Positions 1 through 12,229 of a stretch of DNA of 64,000 nucleotides are shown piece by piece. The first letter of the stretch is position 1. Each line of letters starts with the position of its first letter. A program made the translations under genes and the position numbers. Source of the stretch: Ephydatia muelleri. Taxonomy: Eukaryota > Porifera > Demospongiae > Spongillida > Spongillidae. The DNA is taken from positions 7,224,924 to 7,288,923 of the forward strand of contig JABACO010000002.1 of assembly GCA_013339895.1 (NCBI GenBank), read 5' to 3'. A model generated the notes under the pieces. That model had not been told where the DNA came from. It saw only the letters and a list, made by a program, of their open reading frames with translations, and did no database searches.

Positions 1-949
1 ATCCACGTTTACATTCCTTAGCACATACATTTAAACACAGATACATACGGAACAGTTCACAACAAAATGTCATATCCATATATTATACAAATCCTTTGCA
101 TTTAAATAGTTATACATGTAACTTCCAAATGTTTAAAGCTATCAATGTCCTCTTTTTTTACACTTAATGCTACACCATTACCATACAGCAAATACATTGA
201 GAGGTCTTGCATTTGCTCTGTTCCAGTATTGCAATGTCCTGATACCCCACAGGGTTTAAACCTGTCATAACTTTCGACACGAGTAATGAAAGTGTTTCAA
301 ATTTGGTTTGTAAATTGAGAGGTCCTCCTATACATGATGTACCTATTACATTTATTTATTTCTCAGTGTATAAACAGGTCAAAGAAGACGAACTATCACT
401 TCATACATGTATGATGATTGTACCGAACTAACGGATCCAAGTGAATGGTGGTTGTCAGCCTGATGGTTGTTGCTGCCTCCCATGTCGTGGAAGGCAGTAC
501 GCACCACAACAAGCGTAAGGATTTTTTTCCTACTCACTTGCCTCATACTTCAGTACCTGCCCTTTCCTAGTAGTGTATTATAAAGCTTTCTCACATTTGC
601 TTGCTTAACCTCATTCCTGTCACATCCACTTGGCTAACTGCAGGAACTCACAGTTTTCAGCTCACATACATGTAGCATTTGAACTATGCACTACACACTT
701 GCATGGTTACCTGCCACACACCTACCTACTGTACCTTTGCACACACCAACACATCCATGCCACTGCATGCCCCCCCCCCCCCCCCCCCACACACACACAC
801 ATACACACATACATGCAGACTGGGCTTGTACCACTTGCTGTGACTTCAAATGAGTTCTTATTTTTCATACTGTTTTCATAAAGTGTACATGTGCATGAAT
901 GCGCACACCTGTGCACACACTTGCATTGTTACATCATGCATACACACAG

Positions 950-981
<32 letters not shown>

Positions 982-1129
982 TGGGCTTGTACCACTTCCA
1001 GTGACTTTGAGTTCTTATTTTTCACACTGTTTTCACAAAGTGCACATGTGCAAGAATTGAAACACCTGTGCACACACTTGCATTGTTAAATAGCCCCATG
1101 TACTATATTCATCATGCACACACACAGAC

Positions 1130-1138
1130 ACAGAGAGA

Positions 1139-1230
<92 letters not shown>
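1130..1230. repeat. (GA)n microsatellite, copy 1
   Basis: A nearly pure GA tract in the left arm of FB-A. The matching tract in copy 2 (53650-53775) is broken by GTAAGAGAGAGGAG interruptions. ORFs of Arg-Glu or Ser-Leu repeats here are artefacts. Confidence 0.95.
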
Positions 1231-1235
<5 letters not shown>

Positions 1236-3029
1236 CTGGGCTTGTACCACTTGCAGTGACTTTGTTCTCACACTGTTTCATAAATGTGCGTGATTACACA
1301 ATTCAGCTGTGCACGCTTCCATTGTTATATAAATAGCCTGTACACCATATTCGGCACACACACACTATACACATGGCAAATATTAACACTATGCAACATG
1401 ACACAGTGAATGAAGGCTTTTACGCTCCTGTGTACCCACATCACCCTTTCCCATTTGGCATAACCCTTGATAAACCACTCTTTGTTCTATATGCTATGCC
1501 ACACTCAGCTTCTGTACCAGTCTTGCAAAGTGTTTGGTCTCTTATTTCTCACCACTCTCAGATCGAACAGAGTATGTAAACATGACCTCACAGTGACTCT
1601 CACACTCACACATTGTGTAAATGAAACTATATACTTTTGGCAACTCTCCGAGTTTCCATATGACTGGTTCTCTGTACATCCTCCTTTGACGTACATGCAC
1701 ATGTAGCCACAAGAATTGTCTAATATGATGCTATTGTACATTGTACATACAGCATATCCCATATAACTTTTTATGAAATGGGAGACCATTGTCCCATTAT
1801 GTCTTCTATACACTCTCATGCACACTGTAATGTGTGCCAAAGAAGAACAGTATGCAATACCACATGCATAAGCCTTCCTGTGCATTCACATCAATGAATC
1901 TTTCACACACACATACACACACAACACATGCATAATCATGTACAATACACTTACACACATGCACGCACACCATGACAAACATTAAACCTGTCTAATGATG
2001 GTACGCACTACACACACACAAACACATGTACATGGCATGCAAGGTCTGAACCTGTTTTCTGCACATACACTTGCATTCTATTCCATTGAACTGCCCCTAT
2101 GCATGTTTAAAGAGGCCACTGATTCTATTCTTAATTTCTATATGGGGCTGGGCTTTTGTACTCGTGATGTGTTGCTCTCTGTTGTTTCATATGATTGACA
2201 ACTTCTGCATGTGGAGCTCCCTTATGACTGGTTCTCTATACATACATGCATCATGCAACATGAGACTCACGACACCTTTCAATGCTTTTGCTTTTCTTAA
2301 ACCTAGCCAACATTCTCATTGTTGTTTATACCTCACCCACTCAGCTTTTGTTCCACTTGCAGTGAAATTCGTCTCCTGTTTCTAATAACTACAGTGTAGA
2401 TGTACATGTAGTGTTGAACTACATGTACTGTCAACCAAATCATTTTACTGCAATTGTATAGGGTATTGCAATGGCTGGATGTGAAGCACATTAAGTAGAT
2501 ATGTAGTGAGTACTTATTGTGGATATTTAATTCCCCTGCATACAACCATATGTAGATACAATTGTAGTGAGACATTCTAAAGGAAGGCCTACATAGGGAT
2601 TAATTTTATTGCACCTAAGCTATCAGTGGAGATTGTGGCAGGTCAGGGCCCTTGGTAAGTTTACATGTACTGTACATAGCAGGAAGTTAGTGAAAATATT
2701 CATTACCCAGCTCAATAGACAAAAAAAATAAATACATGTATGGTTGTTGTACCCATGTTTCTACAAGAATGGGCTACGTGATGAATATGAATGATCTTAT
2801 CTAGTAGTGCAGATTATGGTAGGTCAGGGCCCTGGTAAGTTTACACAAACCTACCTAAGCAACTAGTGCAAATAGTCATATTCATTTGATTATGCCACAC
2901 TGCCAAGACCAAAAACCTCATATGGCTGGACTCAAAGAAAACAGTTACACCAAGAGATACAGAAATTGAGAATAGAATCAGAGGCCTCATGAGCTGTTCA
3001 ACAGAATAGATGCAGATTTAGAGGGACAG

Positions 3030-3030
3030 T

Positions 3031-3070
<40 letters not shown>

Positions 3071-3130
3071 ATGTATGTATGTATGTATGTATGTATGTAT
3101 GTGTGTGTATGTGTGTGTGTGTGTGTGTGC
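3030..3130. repeat. (GT)n and (GTAT)n microsatellite
   Basis: A GT tract followed by about twelve GTAT units, then GT again, near the centre of FB-A copy 1. Copy 2 has only a short GT tract (about 56020-56053). Confidence 0.95.
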
Positions 3131-3153
3131 CATCATCATTACTGTGTGATATA

Positions 3154-3394
3154 TGGGACAGTTTCCGCAAAAATTGCCCCACAGTTAAAATGTTATAAAA
3201 ATGCATCGCGTTTGAATCGCTATAACTTCCCAACGGATAACGCTATCGACTTCTTATTTTCAACACTTCATACTACACCATTTCACTATGAAGTGTTGAC
3301 AATAGGAAGTCGATAGCGTTATCTGTTGGGAAGGTATAGCGATTCAAACGCGACGCATTTTAACCGTGGGGCAATTTTCGCGGAAACTGTCCCA
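3154..3394. mobile_element. Fold-back MITE FBm, copy 1
   Basis: A 241-bp element that is nearly one palindrome. It starts TGGGACAGTTTCCGC and ends GCGGAAACTGTCCCA, and the arms meet near CACCATTTCACTATG. The other duplication copy lacks it (GTGATATATTTTTACAG at about 56065), so it inserted after the duplication. Flanks do not give a clear target-site duplication here; copy 25522-25773 is flanked by TA. Confidence 0.85.
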
Positions 3395-3503
3395 TCTTTT
3401 ATAGTTTGTGTGTGTCACCGTGAGAGGAGCTGAACACTTTGGGAAATAAGAGGCCAAAGGTATTCAAATGGAACAAAAGCTGAGGATAACGAACAAAAAG
3501 AAG

Positions 3504-3848
3504 GGATATGCCCAATAGGACAGGACAGGTTATGCCCAATAGGACAGGACAGGTTATGCCCAATAGTTATGCCCAATAGGACAGGACAGGTTATGCCCAA
3601 TAGGACAGGACAGGTTATGCCCAATAGGACAGGACAGGTTATGCCCAATAGGACAGGACAGGTTATGCCCAATAGGACAGGACAGGTTATGCCCAATAGG
3701 ACAGGACAGGTTATGCCCAATAGGACAGGACAGGTTATGCCCAATAGGACAGGACAGGTTATGCCCAATAGGACAGGACAGGTTATGCCCAATAGGACAG
3801 GACAGGTTATGCCCAATAGGACAGGACAGGTTATGCCCAATAGGACAC
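3504..3848. repeat. 24-bp minisatellite, copy 1
   Basis: About 14 tandem copies of ATGCCCAATAGGACAGGACA plus GGTT, with one truncated unit at about 3556-3568. Several frames are open on both strands because the period is a multiple of three, so the apparent peptides (MPNRTGQV or its complement) are not evidence of a gene. The homologous array at 56190-56706 has about 22 units. Confidence 0.95.
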
Positions 3849-5244
3849 TTATATTTCACATCATCTCAGAGAACGGTGGTGTATTTAAGAAGTTAAAGCC
3901 GTAAACGTCTCATGTTGCATACATTATATACAGAGAACCAGCCATAAAGGAGCTCCACACGTAAGGAGTTGTCTACCACATGCAATGTACAAGGACACAC
4001 TATGAGTACTAAAGTACAGGGTACAGAAATCAAATGCATGCATAAAGCAGTCAAATGGAATGGAATGTATGTGCATGTGAGTTGGGCAGAGGAGACCTTA
4101 TGTGCTCTGTACATGTGTGTGAGTGTGTGTGTGTAGACAGGTTTAATGTTATTCATGATGTATTTGCGTACAAGTGTACTGTACATGAGTGTATGTATGT
4201 GTTGTGCACAAGACTCCATTTACGTAACAATGGAAGTGTACTGTACGTGTGTTTGTGTGTGCGTGTGTGGTGTACAGGCTATTTACATAAGAATTGAAGT
4301 GTGTGCAAAGGTGTGCAGTGTGAGAACTAAGAACCCAAAGTCACTGCAAGTGGTACAAGCCCAGTTTGTGTGTGTGTGCATGTTGCATGTGTGTATGCTG
4401 TGTGTGTAAGTGCATATACATGTATGTGTATGGTGTATTTGTGTGTGTGTGTGTATGTGACAAATACATGTATGGTGTACAGGCTATTTACATAGCAATG
4501 CAAGTGTGTGCACAGGTACATGTATGTACATGTACAGTGTACATTCATGTACGCTTTGTGAAAAAAGTGTGAACCCATGCAAAGTCACTGCCAGTGGTAA
4601 AAAGCCCAGTCTGTGTGAGTGTGTATGTGTGTGTGTCGTGGGCGTGTTAATGTGTGCACATGTACAGTAGGTGGGTGTGTGGTAAGTAACAATGCAAGTG
4701 TGTAGTGCGTGTTCATGTGCTATGAATACTGTGAGTTAAGGGGTGGGTACCAAAGGGTGATGTGCCTGTGTAGGAAACAATCCTTACGTGCATCGTGATG
4801 CGTTGCAATATGGGAGGTACAACCATTCACTTGGATCGGTTAGTCTGGGACGGCAGGGAAGGAAGTGATTAATATTTATGTGGATTGGGAGAATAGAACT
4901 CAGATTGCCTGAAATTAATGGCGCACAAATACAAAATTAACTTTGCACAGCTGTATCGGACGTTGCAATACTGGCACGGAGCTATTGCAAGACCCTAAAC
5001 TATATTGGAAAAATGGTGTAGTATGAAGTGTGGAAAAAAGGACATTGATGGCGTTTATTGTTCAGAAGTTATAATGATGTAAATCAAAAGGATTATTATA
5101 CATTTTATAATAAATGGGTCATGACATTTTGTTGTGAAATGTTCCAAATACATGTATGTCTGTATCCATAAAGAGACGCAGCAAACAGCCACAGACCACT
5201 CCATACGATTTCACACAGGGAGCACAGACAAAGTGCATACTTAC

Positions 5245-5529
5245 TTGAAACACTCATCCTTTCCACAATGGTGGAGAGAGATGGTTCCTCTTTCAACACC
5301 TCCATGAACACCTGGAACTTTGAAGGGTCTGTGGTCACCTGAGCCTCCACTGCATTGATGATGACTCGAGCCTTCACCTTTGTGGTCAGGTCTTTCTGTT
5401 GTATCTCATCCCTCACAGACTGACAGATCATTCTTCTGGAGTACAGTGAACAAGCCAGACCAGCAGGATCCTGAATAGTGCCTACCAAGTCACTGTAGTG
5501 CTTCTTCAGTACCACTAACTCATGACATT
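5245..5529 (-). CDS. NLR-1 exon E: CARD-like death-fold exon, phase 1-1
   Basis: A 285-bp exon with acceptor ATTTTACAG and donor TCAA|GTAAGT. It encodes about 94 residues with the helical pattern of a CARD or related death-fold domain: LKKHYSDLVGTIQDPAGLA near the start, then AVEAQVTTDPSKFQVFMEVL and EEPSLSTIVERM. Death-fold domains recruit partners by homotypic contact. Its place after NACHT is odd because such domains are normally N-terminal. Both ends are phase 1, so the exon can be included or skipped without changing frame. The fold call is from pattern only. Confidence 0.65.
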
Positions 5530-8218
5530 CTGTAAAATATAACATGTACATGTACATTGTAGGCATTATTGAGAAGTATTTAGAAAATACAGTTAATAAA
5601 GGAAACATGTGTACCCTATTCAGATACGCTACTGCATAGATTATTGATAAGTTGAATGAAATATAATGCATAAATCAAATAACATTACGCAATAACTGCT
5701 ATTTTAAATAGTCAATTAAATACAATTAAGACCAGTGAAAATTTAAACAACTCATCCAAAATTATCTGTTTAAAAAGACAGTTTAAATAATAGTGTAGCA
5801 ATTAACAGGAGTAAATAGTCAAGTTCATCCAAATGACCCTTCAAAATCCAAAGGTTCATAATAGAACATGCTGAACAGATAACCCTTTTGTTCCTAAAAC
5901 CTTACCAGTATGGGTCAAGCCCACTGGAGTCGTCTGTCTGGTCTTCTTTTCATGACGTTGCAGAAGTGTGTTGGTTAGTGCAGTGTATACCTCTGTCAGA
6001 GTCTGTGGGGGTTTTCCCTTGCGCTCCTTAAATAGCTCTACAACAATGGCACAGTTGACGGGAACATACATCATACTGAGGATATGAGGACAATGTTCAA
6101 TGTACAGGTTGAACCCATCCTTCAGCTGTAAGTTGTGCTCAAAGGCAAGCTCAATATATTCTCGGATCTCCTTCTCACCAAAGCCAACAATTTCAATGTA
6201 TTGACACTTTGCTTGTATCGAACACAACAACTGATCATAGTTCCTTTTGGCTGAAGGACGACTAGTCACTAGAATAGTCAGCTTTGAGTACTCCTCCCCT
6301 TTTATGATGCGAGCAAATATTGACTCATCTCCAATTTGAAGTTCTGAAGACAGTTCATCGTATCCATCCAGAATGAGCAACACATTCTCCCCCAGAGTAC
6401 TGTCCATCCACTCAACAACTGACTCTCGTATGACCTTTTTTGGATGATAGAAAAGCTCTGATATGGTGTGTGCCTTCTGCACCCTCTCATCCCTCAAACG
6501 CAGCACAATAACCAGCTGGAAGTGTTGAAGGATTTCCTTCTTTCCCCAACGTCGTCCCAGCTGCCAGGCTAAGGTGGACTTGCCAACACCAGGAATCCCT
6601 TGCACAATGATGCAGCTAGCCAATGTACCATCCTCAAACCTGCCAATCTGGACATTGAATGAGTATGGCATTGTGAAAAAATTAAGAATTACTAACCTTT
6701 TCCATTTCAATTGGCTGTTTCATTCTCTTAATGATCTCAAGGTTCCCATTCATCATAGCTTTAGTACACTCATCCTCTTTCATAAAATCTTCTACTTTCA
6801 CCACTGTAGCCAGTTTGATGTACTTTTTAAAATGGACAGGTGGCCACAGGTCTTTTGTTCCTTGTAAACGTTCATATAAATCTTCCAAATATTTCCTGTA
6901 TTTCTCCACCTCCTGTGGTACTATATACGGAATGAACAATAATCAATGTCATGATGTGTAGAACTACACATAGAACAGCAAAACGACAATTAATAGGTCT
7001 TAAAAGCAACCAAGATGAATACCTGAAGTACATACATCCATCTTTTCTTGCATTAGAACTCTAATGTCTTTGAACTGACTATTACATCATTAAACATGAC
7101 ATTCATCATGAAAAGTGAATAGTCTTATCCATGTTTATTGCAACCATTGAATCTTCTTGCACAATGTTTGCCAGCTCTATCAAATCTATACCTACTGTAC
7201 AAGAATTAATATTTCATAATCAACTCAATATCATGTACTATAGTGTTTTTGAACGTCGTAAGTTTTCCTTTCATAGACAAGGAGCTTTCTATCTCTAAAA
7301 ATCAATGCATTTTTGACAGACCTATAGAAGAACCAAAAAATAATTTGAACTCTCATTTAGACTGTGATATACAATATCACATGATTTGCGAGGTATTGAT
7401 TCACTAAACGCAATATATGAAAAGGAGATTCTAAATAGAGGTTTCAGTCCACTACACAGCTTGCTGAAGGCAGTAAACTTTTCTATATTGTATGTTTCAA
7501 TAATATAACGACCCTGGCTGGCCAAACTGTACATGTGTTTCCGTGAAAAAGGAAGGGGAGGGATAATGGACCTAAGATACACTGTATGTATACAAAGTGC
7601 ATATGGGATTGTTTCCGTGAAGAGGGACCTAACGCATACATCATAACATTTCTAGTACACGCAATAGAGCTCGCACTGAAATGTATGGCTAATTAAAAAT
7701 TCAGAGCCTTACAACTCTATGACAGATACTCCAATCCTCAGTGCGTAAGTAGCAATGTGTACACGTAGATGACATTTCAGACTTTTAGAATATTAAAAAA
7801 TAAATCAAATAATTCAGTTCCCTTTGTGTGGAAATGATCTCATATTAAATGATCAAATTCTTAAATCATGCTATATACACAAAAACTGTTATATGTACAT
7901 GTACATGAAATACACATACAGTGAGATGAATATCGCACCTCTGTGAACATTATATCCTGTCACACATTACCTTTCATTATTCAGTTATTTAGAATGCACA
8001 GGCATTTCTTGCACCCTTTCCATGCACTAAAGTATGCATGTATATCCCCAGGAGATTACCTTTAGAAGCACTAGATCATTCAAGAAAAAATATATTCTCT
8101 TACCATTGATGTTAACCTACCTTTTAACTCTTTGGCTGGTGTTTGCTGCATTGATTGCAGCTTTTCAGCTCTATGCTCTTGTAGTTGACAATCGGGGGAG
8201 TTGGCAATGTCCGAGTCC
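5245..8218 (-). CDS. NLR-1: NACHT-LRR immune receptor, 5' part (gene runs off the left edge)
   Basis: Five exons read on the minus strand: 8218-8104, 7074-7023, 6920-6697, 6647-5906 and 5529-5245. Successive phases agree: 0 after the first exon, then 1, 0, 1, 1. The product has a short charged region, a pre-NACHT linker, a NACHT ATPase domain and a CARD-like domain. NACHT proteins of this type are cytosolic innate immune sensors that oligomerise after nucleotide exchange. The first exon needs an upstream phase-2 donor that I did not find, so the true start is missing. The winged-helix and LRR exons should lie left of base 1, by comparison with NLR-2. Confidence 0.8.
5906..6647 (-). CDS. NLR-1 exon D: NACHT ATPase domain
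   Basis: A 742-bp exon with acceptor TGTCCAG and donor ACTG|GTAAGG. The Walker A loop is GIPGVGKST about 17 residues in, and the Walker B strand is LLILDGYDEL. These are followed by LTILVTSRPS (sensor 1 region) and a later helix FKERKGKPPQTLTEVYTAL, all typical of STAND NACHT NTPases. It binds and hydrolyses ATP to control receptor assembly. Compared with copy 2 it has four extra residues (RQTT) near the end and a cluster of changes after HP in the YHP segment. Confidence 0.9.
6697..6920 (-). CDS. NLR-1 exon C (pre-NACHT helical linker)
   Basis: A 224-bp exon with acceptor GTATATAG and donor GGAAAAG|GTTAGT. It encodes a stretch beginning VPQEVEKYRKYLEDLYERL followed by a WPPV motif and YIKLATV. 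This motif commonly precedes NACHT in invertebrate NLR proteins. The C-terminal end, QPIEMEK, runs in frame into the NACHT exon. Confidence 0.75.
7023..7074 (-). CDS. NLR-1 exon B (52-bp linker exon)
   Basis: A small exon with acceptor GTCAG and donor TTCAG|GTATTC, encoding FKDIRVLMQEKMDVCTS. Phase 0 at its start matches the end of exon A, and phase 1 at its end matches exon C. It is conserved at 59663-59714 in the other copy. Confidence 0.6.
8104..8218 (-). CDS. NLR-1 exon A (charged linker)
   Basis: A 115-bp exon with acceptor TTCTATAG and donor ATG|GTAAGAG. It encodes a segment starting DSDIANSPDCQLQEH and ending KELKGRLTSM. The copy-2 counterpart at 61338-61452 has the same length, frame and splice sites with scattered substitutions, which supports a real exon. 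The sequence is polar and may be helical. It needs a preceding exon that ends with two codon bases. Confidence 0.6.
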
Positions 8219-8384
8219 CTATAGAACAAAACACTGACAATAATCACTATCTCTGATTGGCCTGTTGAATCTTACATGTACATGTAAGAGAATGACAGTA
8301 TTCAAGCACATTTGTGAGATAACCAAAGGATAGAAACAATACGTGAGTGAAGAGAATAAATGAGACATGCTAAAATTAAACATA

Positions 8385-10285
8385 TCAATCGATCGAACGG
8401 TGCGTGTGAGCAGGAATTGAGGTATAAAGCAATCAAAAGACGTGAATGGGATGGATCTCAGATTCTTTTCCTCAGTAAACAGATAGCTATAGAGCTAAAT
8501 AAACTAAAAATACTAATACCATAGTAAAACATACATGAGTCGTTTACAGACTGACATGTAGCTGGTGCTTGGCCACGTGCACGCTTCGGTCACAAATTCA
8601 CAAAAGCTTTGCGTCACGAATTTAATTGCTGAGCATACAGCATTGTGAAGAATGAACAGTTTTCTCGTCGCTATCCATGCAGGCTCTAGTAATCCGGATA
8701 TCGCGTGATGTACATGTATATGTATTGATATCACTGTCAATTTCATGCTACACAGCCAATTCTCAACATATCTGTCACATATATGGTGTAGGCAACAATC
8801 TGGTACAGATTGATGACAACATATGTACTATGGCTGTTACATATACTCCTTTATTACATCCTGTTACATACTTGATACTACACTATGATACATATTGTTG
8901 CTATCATTCTGTTCCAATTTTAACAATGTGTACCAGATCTTAGCTGTTCCTGTATGAGCCATACATGTACCATCTTGTAGGATTTGATTTATAAAATCCC
9001 CACTTAATTAATGGATGCTCTGGCAGAGAGCAACAGGAGCACTTGATGTGGACGGAGTGCCTTATGGTCCAGAAGCGCGAATTCTTAGACCTCCTTGAGT
9101 TGACGATCAGGTCGAGACGGAGTAGTACTTGTACGGGTGAGTGAATCAACGAGCACGTGTATGATTCGAATTAATTCTCCCCGGCATACTGGTCATGTCA
9201 AAGCTCGAGACCCGTAAATATATACTTGTGGTTAAATGCTGTGACAAGTTGTGCGTTGTGTTTCGATCTTTGCATGTGAACCATGCAATCATACATTTCC
9301 CTTCCCTTAAAGTACAGACAGCACATCGCTGGGCGTCCTCACAAATTCTTCGTTAGAAGCCTTGCAATTCACCCATCCACCAGTACACCGAACGCAAATG
9401 AAGAGGCTGGACTTTCTGATTCAGAAACATCAGAAGATATGTCAGTACGGCGTGATTCTAGCATTGAGAACGAAGCTGAAGATATGGCTGCTAGAAGACC
9501 TTTTCGAGGAGATGAACGATAAGGCTGGGCAAAGCGATGGAAGTTATTTTCCTTTTTCTTCGGTCTTCGCTCTGTGTACTTGCTGGTAAACAGGAATTTG
9601 TTGATGCTATTAAACACCACATGCTACATCTACTGTACTTCAAAGGAGGAAAACTCCTGATGCTGAACGGTATGTGTGTCTAAGGCTCGTATATGTAACA
9701 ATTATCCTAAGCACAATTGTAGATTTGAGTTATTTAAATTCTAAATTGAGAGCTTTATGGAAAACAGACAATTTCCAAGCCATGACATAGCACACCATTT
9801 CTCTGTCCAGCAACAATTGCTGCCATGGTGGCTGAAAAGAAAGGTACTTTTATTTGAATGTCTTGTATTCCATGCACTTAAAGTGCTTTCTTTCAAGGTG
9901 TGACAAGGGAATTAAGCATAAGCTCCACACAATGTGTGGTTTTCCAAGTAAAGAGCTCCTGCAAAATAGATCAGCCAGGAGCCGAAAGAAAGGTTAGAGT
10001 TTAAGAGATGTCATGCATCATGTGGCGCTCACTTCTACTCCTATAGTTTGTCTTCTTTGCCTCTTGTATCTGATGGTAAACAAATGACCACACTACAAGC
10101 TCACTGGGGTCACTTGCACTGACAATGCTGCAGTATAGTGCAGTCGTATCACTACTGCCAATTGTGGGAGTACATCCAGCTTGTTAACACCAAATGCTGA
10201 GGTACACGTGTTCTTCAATAATAGCACTTGCATTAATAGACACAAAATAGAAATATGAAAATCTACACTTGGAGTGTTCAAAACG
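8385..10285. other. Region with no firm gene; possible short exons 9283-10000
   Basis: No conserved domain is visible. At 9283-9522 the plus strand has an 79-codon ORF with an acidic stretch (SDSETSEDMSVRRDSS). Candidate exons follow at about 9599-9671, 9809-9842 and 9899-9991, bounded by plausible GTATGT, GTACTT and GTTAGA donors. The last reads VTRELSISSTQCVVFQVK. The frame agrees for some joins but not all, so a small multi-exon gene is possible but unproven. Confidence 0.2.
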
Positions 10286-11215
10286 TCAATTGACATGACA
10301 TTGCTTAGTCCTAGGGTTCAACTCACTACTGTCAGCTGGAGGGCAACCCTTGCTAAATGGAATACAACTGTCTCTCTTCTGGGGCTCAGCAATGTCACCA
10401 CCTCCAGTGACAGCATCCAAAAACCTGTGTCTGTCTAGCAACACATGTGTATTCCAAGAAGGCAGATCATGGAAAAAGAAATTGTGTGCAATATGCTAGA
10501 TTGTCATGACTGGACAAATAGATTACATTTCTATAATGTGTATTAAACTACTGGCAGGGCATTGATTTTTAATACAGTTTAATCGAAATATTATTATCAT
10601 AGTAATCCTGAAATATATATGTTTCATATATGACACATATTGATATTATTTATCTGTATCAGACTGTTGTTTACAACCTGTACCAGATGACTGCTGAACA
10701 TATATGTACCAATATGTGATAACATAGTTTGGTACAGAAATGATTACATTCTGACCCAATCATTAATCAGATATGTTCCGTATCTATATTATTGGCTGTG
10801 TAAATAAACGCAAAAGCAAAAAAAGCGTTTTCAGCTATCAGCGATCCCCAAGACCCCTTTGCTGTCACGGGAGGGGGAGTGCCCCCTCCCGTACCCTCCC
10901 CCAGTTGTTAATATATTTATCAGACCCCCCCTTTCCCAAAATCCTGGATCCGCCCCTGGCAAACCCATGTAGAAGAACTTCGCTATATCGCCTGTATCGC
11001 GATTCAGCGAGGGTATTTTTTCAATGATTCTGACATCGGACTCCTCTGACAGACAGTCACAGACTGGCTACATATTCAAACGCTCACCTTTTTTCCTTTC
11101 CTGACAAGTTCTCACAATGGGTGGTCTGACGCACTCTATTGGGTAGAGGCTCAAGATCACTCACGTCATCGGAACTGTCACTTCCATCACTTCTGTCACT
11201 CCTGTCACTGTCCAT
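10286..11215 (-). CDS. Possible two-exon gene for an acidic 90-residue protein
   Basis: The minus strand has an ATG at 11215-11213 opening an exon that ends at 11088 with donor AAAAG|GTGAGC. It encodes MDSDRSDRSDGSDSSDD, then NRVRQTTHCENLSGKEK. A second exon from 10430 (acceptor GCTAGACAG) continues in phase 2 with HRFLDAVTGGGDIAEPQ and stops with TGA at 10288-10286. The low-complexity Asp/Ser N-terminus resembles N-termini of transposases and nuclear proteins. I recognise no domain. Nothing else supports expression. Confidence 0.3.
10922..10963. mobile_element. Terminal sequence of a DNA transposon or MITE
   Basis: The stretch CCCAAAATCCTGGATCCGCC followed by CCTGG is the complement of a GGGGCGGATCCAGGATTTT terminus. 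A near-identical terminus in the opposite orientation starts at 63974. Such termini are common on metazoan MITEs. The partner end was not found. Confidence 0.4.
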
Positions 11216-11314
11216 GTCGACGAACCTCTTTCAGAATGCCGAATAATTTCTAACCGGATATCACTTCCGCAAAACAACGACATTCTTATTGACCATCATC
11301 ATCAATGTGCAAAA

Positions 11315-11566
11315 TGGAACAGTTTCCGCGAAAATTGCCCCACGGTTAAAATGTTATAAAAATGCATCGCGTTTGAATCGCTATAACGTCCCAACGGATA
11401 ACGCTATCAACTTCCTATTTTCAACACTTCATAGTGAAATGGTGTAGTATGAAGTGTTGAAAATAGGAAGTCGATAGCGTTATCCGATAGGAAGTTATAG
11501 CGATTCAAACGCGATGCATTTTTATATCATTTTAACCGTGGGTCAATTTTCGCGGAAACTGTCCCA
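11315..11566. mobile_element. Fold-back MITE FBm, copy 2
   Basis: A 252-bp near-palindrome of the same family, TGGAACAGTTTCCGC to GAAACTGTCCCA, with both arms containing AACGCGATGCATTTTTAT or its variant. The flanking dinucleotide is AA on both sides. Confidence 0.85.
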
Positions 11567-11569
11567 AAT

Positions 11570-12228
11570 TGTGCGCAACAACAAAACAGAATCTGACGAT
11601 TTGTACAGGGGGGTATTCAAGTCCATGCAGTGTGATTGAGGTAGAAAAACCTTTTGACGTAACCGGATGTTGTTACAATAATAACGCCATACGCCAGAGC
11701 GAATTTTATTATTCGAGCGTATCGTTTGCGCCTTGGGTAGCGCGTACAATCGAGCTAATCTTCCCCATGTGAGTCAGAAAGGGGTTCTACTATCCCGATT
11801 GTGGTATTTGAACTCATTCCGCTCGATTTTCGTAATGCTTGGAACGACGCGTTCAAGTCGCTTCAAATGGGCGAGAATTGGCAGTTCTGCTAATTAAGGT
11901 AATCCGGACGACTATATAGTCACGCCCGGTCTTGTTTTGTGTTCCTACCTGCGTTAGACTTTTGCTATTAGCGGTTGACCACTTCAGCCATGCTCACTAA
12001 CATACCAGCTGTGCGATAAGATGCGCATCAAATGGAAACGAAGAGAAAGCACATCGCGAAAGGAATAGTAAGTTATATACGGTACAGAATCAAGTGCTGC
12101 AAATCGTACGGTTGTTATTTTACCTACCATTGTAATCTAAAGGGTAAAAATGATAGTGAAGTAAGGAATGTACCTGAGTATGGGTGCGGTGTGAGGAGAA
12201 AGATGGTTGTGATGCATTGGTTCTGGCA
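11570..12228. promoter_or_regulatory. CpG-richer region between the two-exon gene and the minisatellite; promoter candidate
   Basis: This stretch is less AT-rich than its surroundings and has many CG dinucleotides, a GACTATATAG TATA-like site near 11910 and several ATGs on the plus strand (11990, 12021, 12032). No long coding exon follows because the minisatellite starts at about 12230. It may be an old promoter; this is inference only. Confidence 0.15.
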
Positions 12229-12229
12229 C

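Larger units (their letters stand above)
60..5093. mobile_element. Fold-back element FB-A, copy 1 (about 5 kb)
   Basis: The two ends are imperfect inverted repeats. The left end (about 100-540) carries TGCTACACCATT, CTGTTCCAGTATTGCAATG and GGATCCAAGTGAATGG. The right end (about 4780-5090) carries their reverse complements in mirrored order. Further inward, TATGACTGGTTCTCTATAC at 2223 pairs with TATACAGAGAACCAGCCATA at 3928. Each arm holds tandem units with CTGGGCTTGTACCACTT followed by expanded (CA)n or (GA)n. The centre contains a 24-bp minisatellite. No transposase is visible, so it would be non-autonomous. Confidence 0.6.
1..8384. repeat. Segmental duplication, copy 1 (NLR-1 5' half plus fold-back element)
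   Basis: This block aligns base by base with 52722-61607. Both begin at the same ATCCAC...TTTACATTCCTTAGC stretch and end together at a shared AATTAAACATA, after which they diverge. The left end may extend beyond the window. The block contains a 5-kb fold-back element, a 24-bp minisatellite and five NLR exons in the same order as the other copy. Differences are mainly microsatellite lengths, six-base TACATGTA gains, and a 241-bp fold-back MITE present only here (3154-3394). The duplicated unit arose before these insertions. Confidence 0.9.

Noticed and set aside
3415..3904. CRISPR-like regular repeats
   Set aside because: The units are directly adjacent with no unique spacers, and the DNA is eukaryotic, so this is a minisatellite. 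The same holds for 56190-56706.
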